64,000 nucleotides of DNA, taken from positions 372,001 through 436,000 of the forward strand of contig NW_025900948.1 of assembly GCF_022539505.1 (NCBI RefSeq), in the 5' to 3' direction. The stretch's first letter is position 1. Each line of letters opens with the position of its first letter. Source of the stretch: Lolium rigidum. Taxonomy: Eukaryota > Streptophyta > Magnoliopsida > Poales > Poaceae. The notes beneath the pieces are model-generated. The model was not told the origin of the DNA, made no database searches, and worked only from the letters and a program-made list of their open reading frames with translations. The position numbers and the translations under genes were made by a program. Shown here one piece after another: positions 8,799 to 21,075 of this stretch.

Positions 8799-11024
8799 CT
8801 GTAAATATGGATCCCCCATAAAAAAAACTGTAAATATGGATACATAAATACTTTATTGGCAAAACAGAAATAAAGGTTATGTTTGGATATAGAGAAACCA
8901 AGTTCCAATCTTCACTCATCAGAGAAAAGAAAAATGAGTGCTAGTCACATTTCTTACAAGTTTCAACCTCACGCCTAAGCTAACAATGTTCGAATAGACA
9001 CAGAAATCAGACCCAGAGAGCAAATACCATATTTTGTACTTTAGAATCAACATTTCGTCTGACTGGTTGGTTGCCAATTGTTGTTTGGTTGGGCGCAGGT
9101 CCTACCCAAACATTGTGTCCAGGGACGGAGCCAGGAATTGCAGAAGGGGGGGGGGGCAAAGAGTAGAAGCATCAAACTCATAGAAAAATTTACCGCACAA
9201 CACAGTAAATATTAGTAGGTCTAGATCATCAAATATTGCCTTTTTTCTGCAATATAAATGAAGTTCCATGTCTTCAATTAAAGTTGTTATTACGAACACG
9301 AAGATAAAAGGTATCAATAACTTATGAAACACTAAACTTGTTTGCTATTTTCCTCTATATAGACTATCACACAATAGGGAAGTTATCTCTCTACATAGGC
9401 TTGTTCTGTTGTTGCAATTCAGAAGAGTCCCTCTTGACTAGAAAAATCAGCATGATATTTCCAATAGACAAGCACAAGGTGAGCATCTTAAATTTCTAAA
9501 TTAATTTCCGGATTCCCTAAAGAACAGACAAACTAATCTAGTAATCTATTGTTGACTGTTGGAAGATGGGCTAAAAAAATAGCTAGGAGTGCAAGACATG
9601 GTTAAATCAGAAGTTCAGATATAGGAAATTAGGAACAATCTATCTTCCTTCCTTCGTCGCTCATGCTAACACGACGGCCGGCCGGCATGACAGCGCCATT
9701 CTCGGTACTCAATTGTTGATCGATTTGAACAAATTTCTTCTGATTGGAGCCCTCATGGCGGCCGGCAATACAGGCACAACACAGAAGAAAAGGAACTGAC
9801 AATCTGATCCGATCTTGCGCGAACGAGCTGATTCCTCAAACTGTCTCCGGAACGAGCTTCTAGATCTACTCCAGTTTCTATGGTGTGCTAAGTTGGCCTG
9901 GGCCTGAATGTCTGTTCCATACATGAGCAAATAAAGTAGTAATGATTAACGTGGACTTAGGTGATTAGCAGCTGGGATTGGCTGACTGGTCCCCTGGGGC
10001 TGCTTTAGGTGCTTTGCACAATGATGGGGGGGGGGGGGGGCAAACATAGCAGTGTCAGCTGAAAATTAGAGCTAATCGCTGGTTGCTACACAGGATGAGT
10101 AGATCGTTAGGGGGGTCTCGCCCCTGCCCGTCCCCCCTTCCCTCCGTCCCTGATTGTCTGATTGTGTCTCAAAGTAAGTGGTCCAGATCCAACCCCTAGA
10201 AAACAAACTAACATTTTTTGAAGAAATTGGTGTAATCTTAGGCAGGTACTATGAGCCATGAAGCATGCATTTTTGTCGAAACCAAAGGCCATGGTTTTCA
10301 AGGTGTCCTAAGGCGTTTTACCCACAGTCCAATGCCTAATTGGCGCCCAAAGCGGGCAAAAACCATGGCAAAGACAGATGGCATATGAAGTCCATAACTT
10401 AGCCTATATATAGGTACTAGTAATGGACTGCACTCCCTCATTCTGCCACTGGATGCTTAGGAAAAGTCCAAATGGAGAAAAGGGTAAGAGAAACATGAAT
10501 CAAACCTAGTTATGAAAGACTAGATGCTTTTGGTTTATCTTTCAGAATAGCTTCAGGGCACTATGAGGAGAGACTACGAGCGCATGTCATGTACAGCAGC
10601 ACGCTATCTTGGTTGAAATGTGTCCTAACTGAACTAAGAGTCTAAGAGCCTGTTTGGAGAGACTACGAGCGCATGTCATGTACATAACGAGGAATATAGT
10701 TGGCTCTATTAATAATCAGAATCAAAACACATGCATGGAAACATTAGAAATAACAGGGGCTGCTACTCGCATTTTTCTTACAAGTTCCAATCTCCCACTG
10801 TCCACAGCAAATAAACAAGTCTGGCAATCATATGTGTAGTCCTTGCTACTTAAAATAAAGTAGCACATCAATTCTTAAGAACTAGTATTATGCCTCCCAA
10901 ATAAGTGAATTTACTAACTGAATACGAACTCTCAGAACTGATCGAAACCATACTAACTGGGGGAAATTGAGTCTATACCATTAAAAGATGTCACCGCTAA
11001 GGTTGCAGTTCTTTTGATCCTTAC
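8799..11024 (-). other. Probable 5' UTR intron of F-box gene copy A
   Basis: Reading minus, a donor-like GAAGTG|GTAAGG lies at 11025/11024 and an acceptor-like CCATATTTACAG at 8799, 164 bases upstream of the start codon. The same donor and acceptor are kept in copy B. The proposed intron contains the hAT-like element at 9120-10152; the rest is conserved non-coding DNA. This is an inference from splice-like sequences and paralog conservation. Confidence 0.45.
9120..10152. mobile_element. Non-autonomous hAT-like element (1033 bp) in the copy A intron
   Basis: The element begins CAGGGACGGAGCCAGG and ends in the inverse, CCTCCGTCCCTG, a terminal inverted repeat of about 11 bp like plant hAT ends. 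G-runs of 11 (9146-9156) and 15 (10026-10040) lie near the two ends. The 8-bp sequence ATTGTGTC precedes it (9112-9119) and recurs at 10161-10168, after an 8-bp near-copy ATTGTCTG (10153-10160). The paralogous locus near 38980 has the uninterrupted sequence, which confirms an insertion. No transposase is encoded. Confidence 0.78.
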
Positions 11025-11400
11025 CACTTCTGTGAAGTCTCCGTCAGCGATGGAGGAGAGGGGGCGTCGGCAAGGGCAAGAACACGCAGAGCCGTCGGGG
11101 AGGCCGGGCTTCAGGGAAAAGATCGCTGCTGTCGGGGAGGCCGCGCGTCGGGGACAAGCAAGGGGAGGAGCTTGGGGACGGCGCGGAGGTCGTACCGCGG
11201 CCGCGTCGGCGATGTCACAGACCGCTCGGGCTAGGGTTTCGGGCGGCCGGCTGGGCCTCTGCTCTCCATGCCTATGGGAGCTGGGTTCGCCGGGGATGGT
11301 GTCGCGCCACCGAGGAGATCCTCCGCCGGGCTCGGGGGATGCGGTGGTCGCCGCTGGGTAGGTGCGAGCGGTGGTCGGAGCTTCTCTCCGTGCGTGGACC
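11025..11400 (-). other. Probable 5' UTR exon of F-box gene copy A
   Basis: This GC-rich block is conserved in copy B at about 41460-41860. Reading minus, it includes an AAACCCTAGCCC-type sequence common in plant leaders and ends at a consensus donor at 11025. Opposite-strand reading frames starting MILTTSVKSPSAMEERG are open in both copies but change length and sequence freely, so I favour a minus-strand leader exon over a plus-strand gene. The 5' end is approximate. Confidence 0.4.
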
Positions 11401-11639
11401 GTGGTTCTTTTCGAGCTTTTTTTCTTCTTTTTTGGGATCGGTTCTCTTCGAGTTGTGGTGCTGGGTTCAGTTTAGATGTCCACAGGGGTAAAACGGGAAA
11501 TTTAAAATTCTTTAGTCGGCAAAACAAATAGTTTATCCAACTGAATGGTAAGCCTAAAGGCAACGTGACGACTGGCGGCGACCTTTGGGTGGTATATACT
11601 CCGTATAAACCTAGAGATGAATGGTAAACCTAAAGGAGT

Positions 11640-12072
11640 TTCTTAAGTGAAAGTCATCATGGTGAAATTTATTAGCTCACGCTCAATGATACATTGTCCG
11701 CCATTATAGTTTTGACAAATAGAGTGGAGGCCTTCCAAATGTCTAGCTAGAACATATACATGCAGCCATATTTGCTTTCCTAGGACAGTGAGAGAGTAAA
11801 ACATTTGTAAAACCTCGACAAAGCATAATACACTCCTCGTAAATCGTTGCCATAGGGTACAGAGAATTCCATAGTTCTTCCTTACGTCGGTGATGTCGGA
11901 ACAATCTGAGTTGACCATTACTCTGTTGCACCTGAGCTGGCCTGTCAGCAGGAGTTATCTCGAAGAGCACAAGCTCAACACTTGATGCATTATAACCTAT
12001 ATAAAAGCTAAACCCATTTGCTGGAAGGAGAAAGATTTGGGCACTGTTCCCTCCACTAATTCCTCCAATCAT
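11640..12072 (-). pseudogene. RNase H-like (RVT_3 type) fragment of a non-LTR element
   Basis: Two overlapping minus-strand frames together resemble the C-terminal RNase H-like domain found in plant LINE-derived proteins: one contains GFTNVLLSHCPRKANMAA and the other VLARHLEGLHSICQNY. The switch of frame near 11765 marks a frameshift. There is no full catalytic set and no reverse transcriptase nearby. It is most likely a decayed LINE end; a host RNase H-like gene fragment is possible. Confidence 0.5.
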
Positions 12073-12520
12073 GCTTAGCCACGTAATTCCTTTTTACTGT
12101 ACACTGCCGTTTGGTGCGGTAGATGCATGCTGGTTGGTTTTGGCCCTCCCTTTATTTTCGTCTGTACAATCTTTGGTTACCGGCTCTATTCCGGTCAACA
12201 ATCCAATCTTTAATATTTGCTTCCGGTTTCTATGGGATAGTTGCCTTTTATAGTTTCGGTGACTCCCGGTTTTCCGGTTCCATCTGATCTGGTCAAAGCG
12301 GCGGACAAAGCGGTGCCTCAACTCCCAAACGAAAGAAACTATCCATTTTCCCCACGTCTCTCTTTTCTCATCTTTACCTCTTCCTTTTTTTTTCGGACCG
12401 GCCTACAGCCGCCACCGGCGAAGACCATATGCCAGGCCGCCGTTTGCTTCACCGGCCGCCGGCACCTCTCCGCTCGGCCGAGCCGCAGCCGATGAAGGCT
12501 CTACGGCATGCCGTTCTTGG

Positions 12521-12594
12521 CTCCACCGGGCGTTGCCGATCTTCGCTCCACCGGGCGTTGCCGATCTTCGCTCCACCAGGGGCTGCCGCTTCTC
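12521..12594. repeat. Short tandem repeat, 25-bp unit
   Basis: Two identical 25-bp units (12521-12545 and 12546-12570), each beginning CTCCACCGGGCGTTGCCG, are followed by a diverged third unit to about 12594. It sits in the GC-rich block; no coding consequence was established. Confidence 0.85.
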
Positions 12595-15187
12595 CAACTC
12601 CATCTCCGCGTCCGACCAGTACGGCCATACGACAGGCCATCCTTCTATCCATACGCAGGCAGTGCGTCTCCGCCTTCCTGCAACTATGGTCAAGCGGCGG
12701 TACGGCGCACGTGTAAAGGCCGACCCCTTCTGCGTCGCCTTCTCCCCTTCCATGTAGTCGTCCGTGCCCGCCCAGGGGCGCGCGTTCAAGGCAGGGTAAG
12801 TGCATTGGTTCCGCTTGCTCTTTCTGTTCTGGGCAAGCTGCTGCAGTTGATTTTGCGATGTGGTTCGAGGTTGATCAATAGTTACTGTTGGCTGTTCTTG
12901 CTACTTTTTACCCTTCTTTGATAATTTCGTGGGTATTTCTTAGGTTGTTCTGTGTGGTTTGTGCTTTGTTTGATGTCAAAGCTTGGAGACCATGAATCTA
13001 GCAAGGCAAGCAGCCGGAATCGGCAAGACGTCCTTCCGTGGGATCCCCTCCTTCCGTAGTTCCAAGAATGTCTGAATCGGTAAGGTGAATTCTTGCTGAC
13101 TCTAACTGTGTATCCTTTTCAACCTCTATATCTTTTTCCCTTTATCTTTTTATTTCTGATCTCCTCACCGTATTATGCAACTGCCACTCTCTATTTGCAT
13201 TACTACATGTTCTTAAAACCAATGATTGCAGGCAGATTGGAATAGTAAGGAAGCACACGGTAGCACTTATACAAGCTTGATTTTATTGATGTCGACGCGA
13301 GGTACACCCTCGAAAATTCAAACAATTTGTTTGCTCTCGCCCCCTGTTATAAACCACTTGAATTGTTGGAACCAATATGTAGCCTCCTTTTTTCAAACAA
13401 ATATATTATTATCTGAGTATCTCCATTGGTGTAATTAAACTTCACAGATGTCAGACTTCTTTTCACTACTATAATGCTACACTTCTATACTTATCCTAAT
13501 CTCATTCATCTATGAATAGATCAACATTTACTTGCTCCATCTTTCTAAGATACGGGAAATTAGACATGGTAATAATCTGGTAAAGGATTAATGATAAATG
13601 GTTGGTCGATCTGATTTGTGGATTGTATCTGTCCTGATTTGTTTTTCTTTTCATATTTCAGTTAGCAGACTACGGTCCCAATGGTTGCATTTAGTGCTTC
13701 AAGATTGTTTCGGATAAAGTGCTGCTGAGTGTAGGTTAGCAGAGAACCCCGAATCAAGACAAAATGTTTTATACACTATTTTCAAATATTGTTTCGATAG
13801 AATGGGCTTCAGCACTTGATTTTTGGAAGCACTGAGGACAATATCTGCCAGTGATGTTTCCTTGAAATGTCAAATGAACTTGATCAATCGAGACCTATGT
13901 TACAGGTTGGTCTGCATAATTTTGTTCAGCTTTGTATATATAGATTGGGTGTTTCTTTTCAACTAATGTGCAATATATTTGGTGCTTTCAGCTGTGGAAA
14001 GTAGGAAAGGTTGTATCGCTCCTTCCACTCAGGTGGTTGGGTCTGGGTAGGCTGCTGTCAACGTTTGGTTCATACTAATGAACGATAGCGATGAGTCGGG
14101 TTTTGGGTGCTCTGTGCTGTTGAGTACTCCGAGATGACCATCCTGGCATTGATAACAAGAGAATGTGCTTGCAAATATTTCTGTTTGCTGTTACCGCAAG
14201 AGAAGGTTAATACTACATAATCGATTTAGATTTGTTACTTTGCCCTGCAGTCTCGAATGCTCCTGCCAATATTTTTCTCATAGCCAGTTGAAGGAGTTTC
14301 CTTGATAACTGTGTTTTTATCTAACGATATGGTGGCCTAATCGGATCAATGACAGCAAGAGTTGCACAGGTAACACAACATCCACACACACACTGAAATG
14401 GATATTAGTTAGTCGGCGTTGTCATGTACAAATCAATACTTCCCACTTTACTGGCATATAGAATTATATGTATTTGTTAGAGTGGTGTCTTCCTTAAGCA
14501 AAAAATACATGTGAAATGGGGTATTATAATTCTATGTTGTGATATATCGATCTAGAAATGTAGGTTTATTTTTCCCTTTCTAATTTAGTATAGAGCTATA
14601 GATGAAGGTTCTCCTATCAAGTCAATATTTCTGTAGCCTACCCGCATGCTACCCTCAGGACAATCCCAATAGGAAATTTCCATAATAGGTACCTTTTCAT
14701 CGTCAGTTCAGTATCGTTGCCACTAGGCGTATGACGTAGAAGAAGGTTCAGGTCGGTGACATTCAACGCATTAGCAAAACCTTATAAGAAACAACTTACT
14801 GTTTTGAGGATTATCTGTTCTGGTGTTTCTGCACAGGTTTGGTTGGTCTGATGGTCAGCTTATACTAAAAACATAATTAGAAGTGCTTTAGTCGTCATTG
14901 AAAATAATATTTTTTCTTCTAAATCTAAAAGCTATAAAATTTTGTCTCACGTTGAATGTAAGTTTTGCCACAGTATCTACTGCTATTAGATGTTTTCAAT
15001 GCATAGGACTCCGGACTTTTTGCTGGACATTATCTTCTTGTGTGGCCCAAGGCGAAAACGAGGAAGTTTATCTGTGGCTCTTCTGCTTCATTTTTCTTCC
15101 TACTGATCTATTATCCTTGGGTGCAGACGTGCAGTGTCGCGGATTTAATTTATAGAAATCGCAGGCCAATTGCTTCTGTTTTGCTGA

Positions 15188-15302
15188 TCATATTCTTCTA
15201 CTGAAAGTGCAGTACCTCATATTAGTCGCAATCGAATTGAGTATGTTCTGGTTGCAGGTCACATTCTTTTATTGAAAGTGGAGCAGCTAATATAAGTCGC
15301 AA
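15188..15302. repeat. Imperfect tandem duplication, 71-bp period
   Basis: A 44-base block at 15188-15231 recurs at 15259-15302. Both end in TAAGTCGCAA or TTAGTCGCAA and contain TTGAAAGTG or CTGAAAGTG. About eight differences suggest an old event. Confidence 0.65.
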
Positions 15303-16717
15303 CATGTTGGGACTTAGGAGTAATCAGTGATCAAGTTTCTTATGATCTTATTCTAATGTAGATGACAATTTATGTTCTGCCTGCTGCTACAAGGGGATTT
15401 TACACATACGAAGTTTTTGGCCTGCGCATATGATGTAGCAGTCCTCCAGTTTTGAATTTTTGCAGCTATATGTGTATGCTTATGGACTGATTTTATTCTC
15501 AGTTAATGTTGATGATCCATGCCTTTTGTTTACTCGGTTGATGCAGAATGGAAGGGTAGGGTTGAGATCACAATCCAGCCAGTTAATGAATCAAACATAA
15601 ATCAAAGTCTAACAAGAATTTGCATCAATCGGTGAACAGTTAGATAACCATTGGATAGCACATTCAGTGTTTTCTTTTATGTTGTCTGTGTTGTTCAGTG
15701 CGGAAGACTATTTCTATTACCTAAGTTTGTTCTATTGGTTTACCCACCATCAATCTACAGCTCCATGCGATGGTATCTTTTCTTACTGCTGGCCAGTCTC
15801 CAATATTCTGCCAAATCCTTGGCACAGCAACATCTTCAAATTGTCTATATTTGCTTCTATCGATTTACTTAGTATCAGTATACAGTTTCTCTCAGTTATT
15901 GGTCTACCAATGACTCATTGGAGGTGGGCATCAAGGTGGAGATAACTGAATAGGAAACTAACTCAATATCAAAGCAACGGCAGAACAGCATAAAAAAACT
16001 GTATTTTCTCTTTTTCCAAAATTCGTTTCCCCTAAAGAGAGGAATGGACAGTATGTTGGCTTAGAGAAAATATTCAGCAAGAAGAAGCTTACCAGGCCCT
16101 CGGTCTGATTCCATCCTTGGAGCTCCGCTTTGACTGAGCATTGCTCGAGCAGAGTACGGAAGAGACACTCACACCCAGTCGACGCCTTCCTTTCCACAGG
16201 TAAGGCACCATTTTGCTAGGGCAGCCGGGCAGGAGATGGTGTGGCCGTGGCAAGGCCCAGCATGGCCAGCACCGCATCTCCAGTAGAACGCTCCCGATCT
16301 CCACCCTCCTTGCAGCCCCGATTATTTCTCCTCCGCCATCTTCGATGACAACGAACAAGTTATCGCCAAGCGCCCCCGCCATAGATCCAGTGCCCAGCGA
16401 AGGAAGAAAAAAAGGAATAGCTGATGGCGCTAGGTACCAAACCGCATGCCCTTGCAGCTTCTGTGCCCGGACTTTCTCTTGCTCCGCTCCGGCCACAGCT
16501 TCTCTCTTCAGCTCCGGCGCGGCCGCAGCTACTCTGTTGCCCTGGGTCGCTTGCCTCACTCTGCTTTGTCCTATTGCTTCTTTTTGTTGCTTCTGCCTCT
16601 AGAAGGTTCAGAAGGAAAAGAAATGGTAGACGGTATTGTCAGAAAAAGGTGTGGACCAAATTCACTAACGTAGCCTATCTGTGCAAGTGCAACCCACCAG
16701 TACTGCTAGCAAACCGG

Positions 16718-17530
16718 TCTATACTACTACTATTAGCTTACTGATAAAAATATAAATGGGACAAAGTTACGAGAGCATCCCGTTTAAAAATACTCTTTCA
16801 CATCGGGTTTAATCGCTTGATTGGATTTTATCTGTCCTGCTTGGCTTCCCCACGCCTTCCACATGAGCCAAGAACAAGAACGTGGTCAGGACAATGCTCG
16901 CCCTCACCACGCGGAAGAAGGAGGCGATTATCAGCTGCTTCAGGATGCCATCAACTATGTATCTTAGCAGTAATCTAGATTATAACAAGTAATCACTCTA
17001 TTCAACCGCACTCGCCACGGTACCCGGTAGGAATATTTACCATCGCCGGTAGCCAGAACCAATGTAAAATAGGACGAACACTTTAGCTTCATCTACTAAC
17101 TCTGTATGCCAACTAATGCGAGCATGGCTTTACCTTCATCCACTATGTAACTTTTATGCCAACTAATGCGAGCATAGCTGACTAATGTATATCGCCACTT
17201 CTATATAAGTTCTTTCCTCTCTACTCCAACACTAACATAGATTTCTTCTCTCTCTACGGAAAAAATATAGTAGTCTATAAAAATGCCAAACCATCGACGT
17301 TCCAGTCCATATCAAAGCTACTATATCGACCATAGCTAATCAAGTAACATCCTTACAATGCACCATTTTCTAAATAATTAAATATCCACTCATAATCAAC
17401 TAAAACTGAATATATGTACGCGACTTGACCTAAATCTATATTCAGAATGAGTTCAATCCTGCCACGTAGATATGGCAATCGTTAATATTACCTCACGGGC
17501 GCGGCGTGCCGCCGCGCTAAAACTTCCTAG
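16718..17530 (+). mobile_element. Non-autonomous Helitron (813 bp)
   Basis: The 5' end is TCTATACTACTACTATTAG, typical of grass Helitrons, and the 3' end is CTAG followed by T at 17531. Nine bases upstream of CTAG is a 7-bp GC hairpin (stem GCGCGGC at 17499-17505, loop GTGCC, stem GCCGCGC at 17511-17517). There are no terminal inverted repeats and no Rep/helicase frame, as expected for a non-autonomous copy. The base before the 5' end is G rather than the usual A, so the left boundary is slightly less certain than the right. Confidence 0.78.
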
Positions 17531-19430
17531 TATGCTACAAAGGGAATACCACAACATGTCGCTGCTAGGAAGAAGCCTCATTCATCACGAATAATAGCTC
17601 TAGAACTGTATGTACCTAAATCAATACTGAAACCTATATCCACGTTGAGTTTGACATAATCCTCTCATGGTTTACCCATCTAGGACGTGCAATGCCAAAC
17701 CTTTTCTTCCTTGCTCTTAATGGCAATGTGGTAGTGACCTAATTTCCCCTACTAGCTGAAGTAAGAGCACAAGATCGAGCAGGATGATGTGCAGTAGCTT
17801 TCTTCCATTCTTGGGGATTTCCTTTAATATGGTCGTTGTTCAGGAAGCCAAGAGGCCCACGAGCTGGTGTAATCATAACGTGTATTCAACTAGAAAAGAT
17901 AAATAATATGGATCAAATATCTCAAAATATAACATAACCTAAATTTCATAGGATAAATCTTCTCACAAACAAGGATACACCATCATGCATACAAGTATTC
18001 TACCGCAATTAAGATCAAAAAGGGTATTCTACCGCAATCATGTTGGGAAGTTCATACATTATTTAAGAGTCAAAGTACATGGGGAGATATGATCAAGCTA
18101 CTATTATAACCCCATGGTTCAGGCGGTAGATTACCCTCTCTTCATGGTGGATACCAATGAGGAGGCGATGGGGATGGTGGATTTGCAACCGGAGGTGATT
18201 CCGGCGGCGGTTCTCTTGCATTTATTCTCTTATGGTGAGTAAACTTTGTTCTATTCTGTCTCCGTACCTTCAATCACGTTTAACGTTTTGTGGTGCTTTA
18301 TCCATTGCGAGAAAAAAATCTCCAAGGGTGTATATAAACGGTCTTAGGTCAAAACAAGGACGGCGGAAAACGACAACATCCAACACTCGAGGGTCAAAAG
18401 AGACCGCATTCCCCACTCTCCTGGTCCACCAGAATATCAGCTAAGATCAAGCTTGTGTTGGGCCTCTCCGGTTATTATTTAACAAGTTAAGTTTTAGTTT
18501 TTGTATGCGCATGCGTTATTGTTTGTATTCTCATGTGTGCTATTGTTTATATTCTCATGCATGGAGAAGTTCTATTTTTCATTTTGGTTAGAATTCTTGT
18601 TTCCTATGGTTCTTATTTTTTATTTCGCCTTACCATATATTTGCTCATAATTTCCGAAAACTTGAGCTTATGTCTTGATAATTATTCCAGAGCAGATGCT
18701 ATTCAGATACCTACTCAATCACAAGAAGACAAGTATCTTCATTGGGGCTTATGTGTTTGGTAAGTCTGGTGTTAAGATTTTTTTAGTGTTTTAACCAAAG
18801 AGGGTAACAAGTTATTTTCGAAGTTACATAGTTCTCGCTGAAACCAAAATTTATTTATATTGAACTTTTTTTTCATTGATACATAATTATATTTACTATA
18901 TTAAGTACTATTTTTCATGTACAATTAGCACAACGGTGCAATCACACTTGTATCATTTAAGTACACATTTGTCCTACAATTCCAATAGAATTGCAATTTT
19001 ATAGTGCTAAGATGGAATTTTGGTTGTGATGGATTATGTTTTATTTTATTAGTTAAGTTTGGGATATTTAAGAAAATCTTATTTGCCAGGGAATTTACTC
19101 TAAATCAAACCAACCAAAAATATTACTTTACTCTAGTTAATATTTCTTGGGATATAATTGTGCCTTTAGGTTCATGTGTACATGTTCATACCATTGGTAG
19201 ATATCTATAGAACTTGATAGAGTGCCCTAGAGTGTAAAAATGTTTTAATTTGACTTTCCTGCTTTTTTTGTTACTAGCTCATAAGTTTCACTGTTTTCTG
19301 TATTTGAATTACTACTGTATTCAAGGGTTTGGTGGGTATGCACGAGAAACAGGTTCAAATGAAGTACTATGCACACACTTGGCCATGGTATCCAAGCTTG
19401 ATTTGTCAAATTGTTGTTCAGGAAGAAAAT
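17531..19430. other. No gene supported; one exon-like scrap near 18115-18240
   Basis: An open stretch from ATG at 18115 (MVQAVDYPLFMVDTNEEA...) ends at a donor-like TATG|GTGAGTAAA near 18237 and could be a captured exon, but no family was recognised. The remainder is AT-rich and without a domain. Confidence 0.2.
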
Positions 19431-19579
19431 GATTAGCCAGATGATCAGATCCACCCATATTCTGGCATCTAACGAGGATGTTATAATTTTTAGGGTAAGA
19501 GTACACACAGAGACGTTGGAACGTATAGAACATATATCTAGGATATCACAATTGAGATGCAAACAGAGTCTACTACGAT

Positions 19580-20010
19580 CAATAGAGCGGACTGCATCTC
19601 AGGGGCACGGGCTGTCCACGGAGCCGCCAACCCGGCCATGGCCGCTTCATCTTCTCCATGGCCTCCCGCCGGCAAAACGAGTTAATTTGTGGGCACCGCC
19701 GGTGTCTGCCCATTCCAGATGCACGGTGCCGCTGGTCGACATGAATGGCAACGACACGGCGCGATCAAGAGTCACGCTGCTCGCACTCGACATAACGCAC
19801 GGGAGCTGGATTCTAGCTAGCCACATGGCGCCGTGGTGTGCAGCTCCTTTCCACCTAGCTTGCAGGGCGCGAGAGCGTGGCAGCGGGCCAAGCGAGACGC
19901 GGTAGTGCCCGGGAGCACGGCGACGCGGCGGCGCTCGCGCGCATATGCGACACTATCGCCGCCGACAAGAAGCGCCGCGCCATCATAACCGTGACGCCGC
20001 TCGTTCAGAC
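19580..20010 (+). other. GC-rich gene-like fragment, unidentified
   Basis: The block is much richer in GC than its flanks and has codon-like texture. A plus-strand frame reads QGHGLSTEPPTRPWPLHLLH near 19600, and another, near 19915-20010, reads HGDAAALARICDTIAADKK. The two are in different frames and neither has a start, stop and full domain. It may be a transposon-captured or decayed gene piece. No function is assigned. Confidence 0.25.
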
Positions 20011-21005
20011 TTCAGAGCCATCATAACCATATGTTCTGAAGTCTAAACACGGTTAGCAAAACTGCTCCCCCGGAACGATGTGCTCCGATGAGTCTATATA
20101 AGGTTCAGTTTAGTTCATTTGAAACTAATCTAGCCGTCAATCCCGTCATATAGATCAATAAACCAAGCAATGTTGATCCAGAGAAGCAGTTGTGACTACA
20201 CTACGTCTGCACATTGCACTAGCTAGTAATAATTTGGATAAACATTGAACGGGGAAGAAAGGGAGCTGTCGAGGGAGCATTTCGAAGGAAGAAAATCAAT
20301 CTGTGGAGGCAGGCAGGTGGGCGACATGGGGGAACAGTGGGTGATGGGTAGCAAGTGGCCTGGCGGCCATGGACGAGGCAGCCAGACACCTTCCTCGTCC
20401 TAGGCTGGCATGCTTCCTCCCTCTCCCTCGCCCAGCAGCGTCTGCTAGCACGCAGTAGATAATTAACATTATCGTATCGGAGTGTCGTAGTATTTTCTTG
20501 CTTGCCAGGATCGATGCTGAAAATCTAGAGCTGGATTTGAGATCTGCGATCCACGCATGCCTGCACTGTTCTAGAAGCCCAATTAGTGCCAGGACGCTAT
20601 GTCGGCCAAAGAAATTTAAAAAACAAAAACGCCATTTCATTCTTACGTTTTTTGCGATGTGTGTGGTCAAATTAAAATGCCAATGCGAGGCGTGCTGCAC
20701 CCAACTCGCAGGGATTTCTGTCCTTGCTTGAGGCTGTTCACCACGGCTGCTAACCTGTTGGTGACAGGTCGCCTGCCGGCCGGTGGAAACATAGGATATT
20801 CTCTGGAAACATAGATCGATACGCGCGTTTCGACACCACGTGTCCAGATCCACAGAAGAGACAGAGTTGCTTGTCTGCGGACGAAGCTTGTCAACGGTCC
20901 AGTGTCATTGGATCTTGCGCCATCATCGTCCTGAACTCAGAGTTTCGACAAAGTCAATGGGTCGTTAAAGCTCTGCTGATGGATGTGGTTGATTTAGTTG
21001 CTGAC
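20011..21005. other. No feature supported
   Basis: There is a 185-codon minus-strand frame at 20296-20853, but it shows no domain and has atypical composition. Nothing else is convincing here. Confidence 0.2.
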
Positions 21006-21075
21006 TCGCTCTAAGAGCATCTCCGATGATATAAAATAGGCCACATGAAAACTGTTACAAGGCACGGGAGTGGTG

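Larger units (their letters stand above)
7205..11480. repeat. Segmental duplication, copy A
   Basis: This interval aligns collinearly and in the same orientation with 36471-41930. Shared blocks include the 3' flank of the F-box gene (from about 7205), the whole gene, its upstream DNA, and a GC-rich exon-like block at about 11025-11400. Copy A carries a private hAT-like insertion (9120-10152). Copy B has a private MULE (39169-40855) and an extra 550 bases or so at about 38386-38938. The copies are 25 kb apart. The outer edges are given to within a few tens of bases. Confidence 0.85.
12073..16715 (+). other. GC-rich to AT-rich locus of unknown status, possibly spliced, no recognised protein
   Basis: No domain is recognisable in 4.6 kb. 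The start resembles a gene 5' region: pyrimidine-rich DNA at 12330-12400, then a GC-rich block 12400-12800 ending at a donor-like AG|GTAAGTGC at 12796. A second donor-like G|GTAAGGTG is at 13080, and an acceptor-like GATTGCAG lies before 13231. Downstream DNA is AT-rich with no long frame. At 16090-16600 there is another GC-rich block with short frames on both strands and an AG|GTAAGG at about 16200. This could be a non-coding transcript, a captured multi-exon gene fragment or a decayed gene. Confidence 0.25.

Noticed and set aside
11014..11361. Plus-strand protein gene starting MILTTSVKSPSAMEERG, also present in copy B
   Set aside because: The two copies differ by length changes and lack any domain; conservation is better explained by a minus-strand 5' UTR exon with a shared splice donor.
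16089..16559. 156-codon minus-strand ORF
   Set aside because: Several overlapping frames are open on both strands in the same GC-rich block and none has a recognisable domain.
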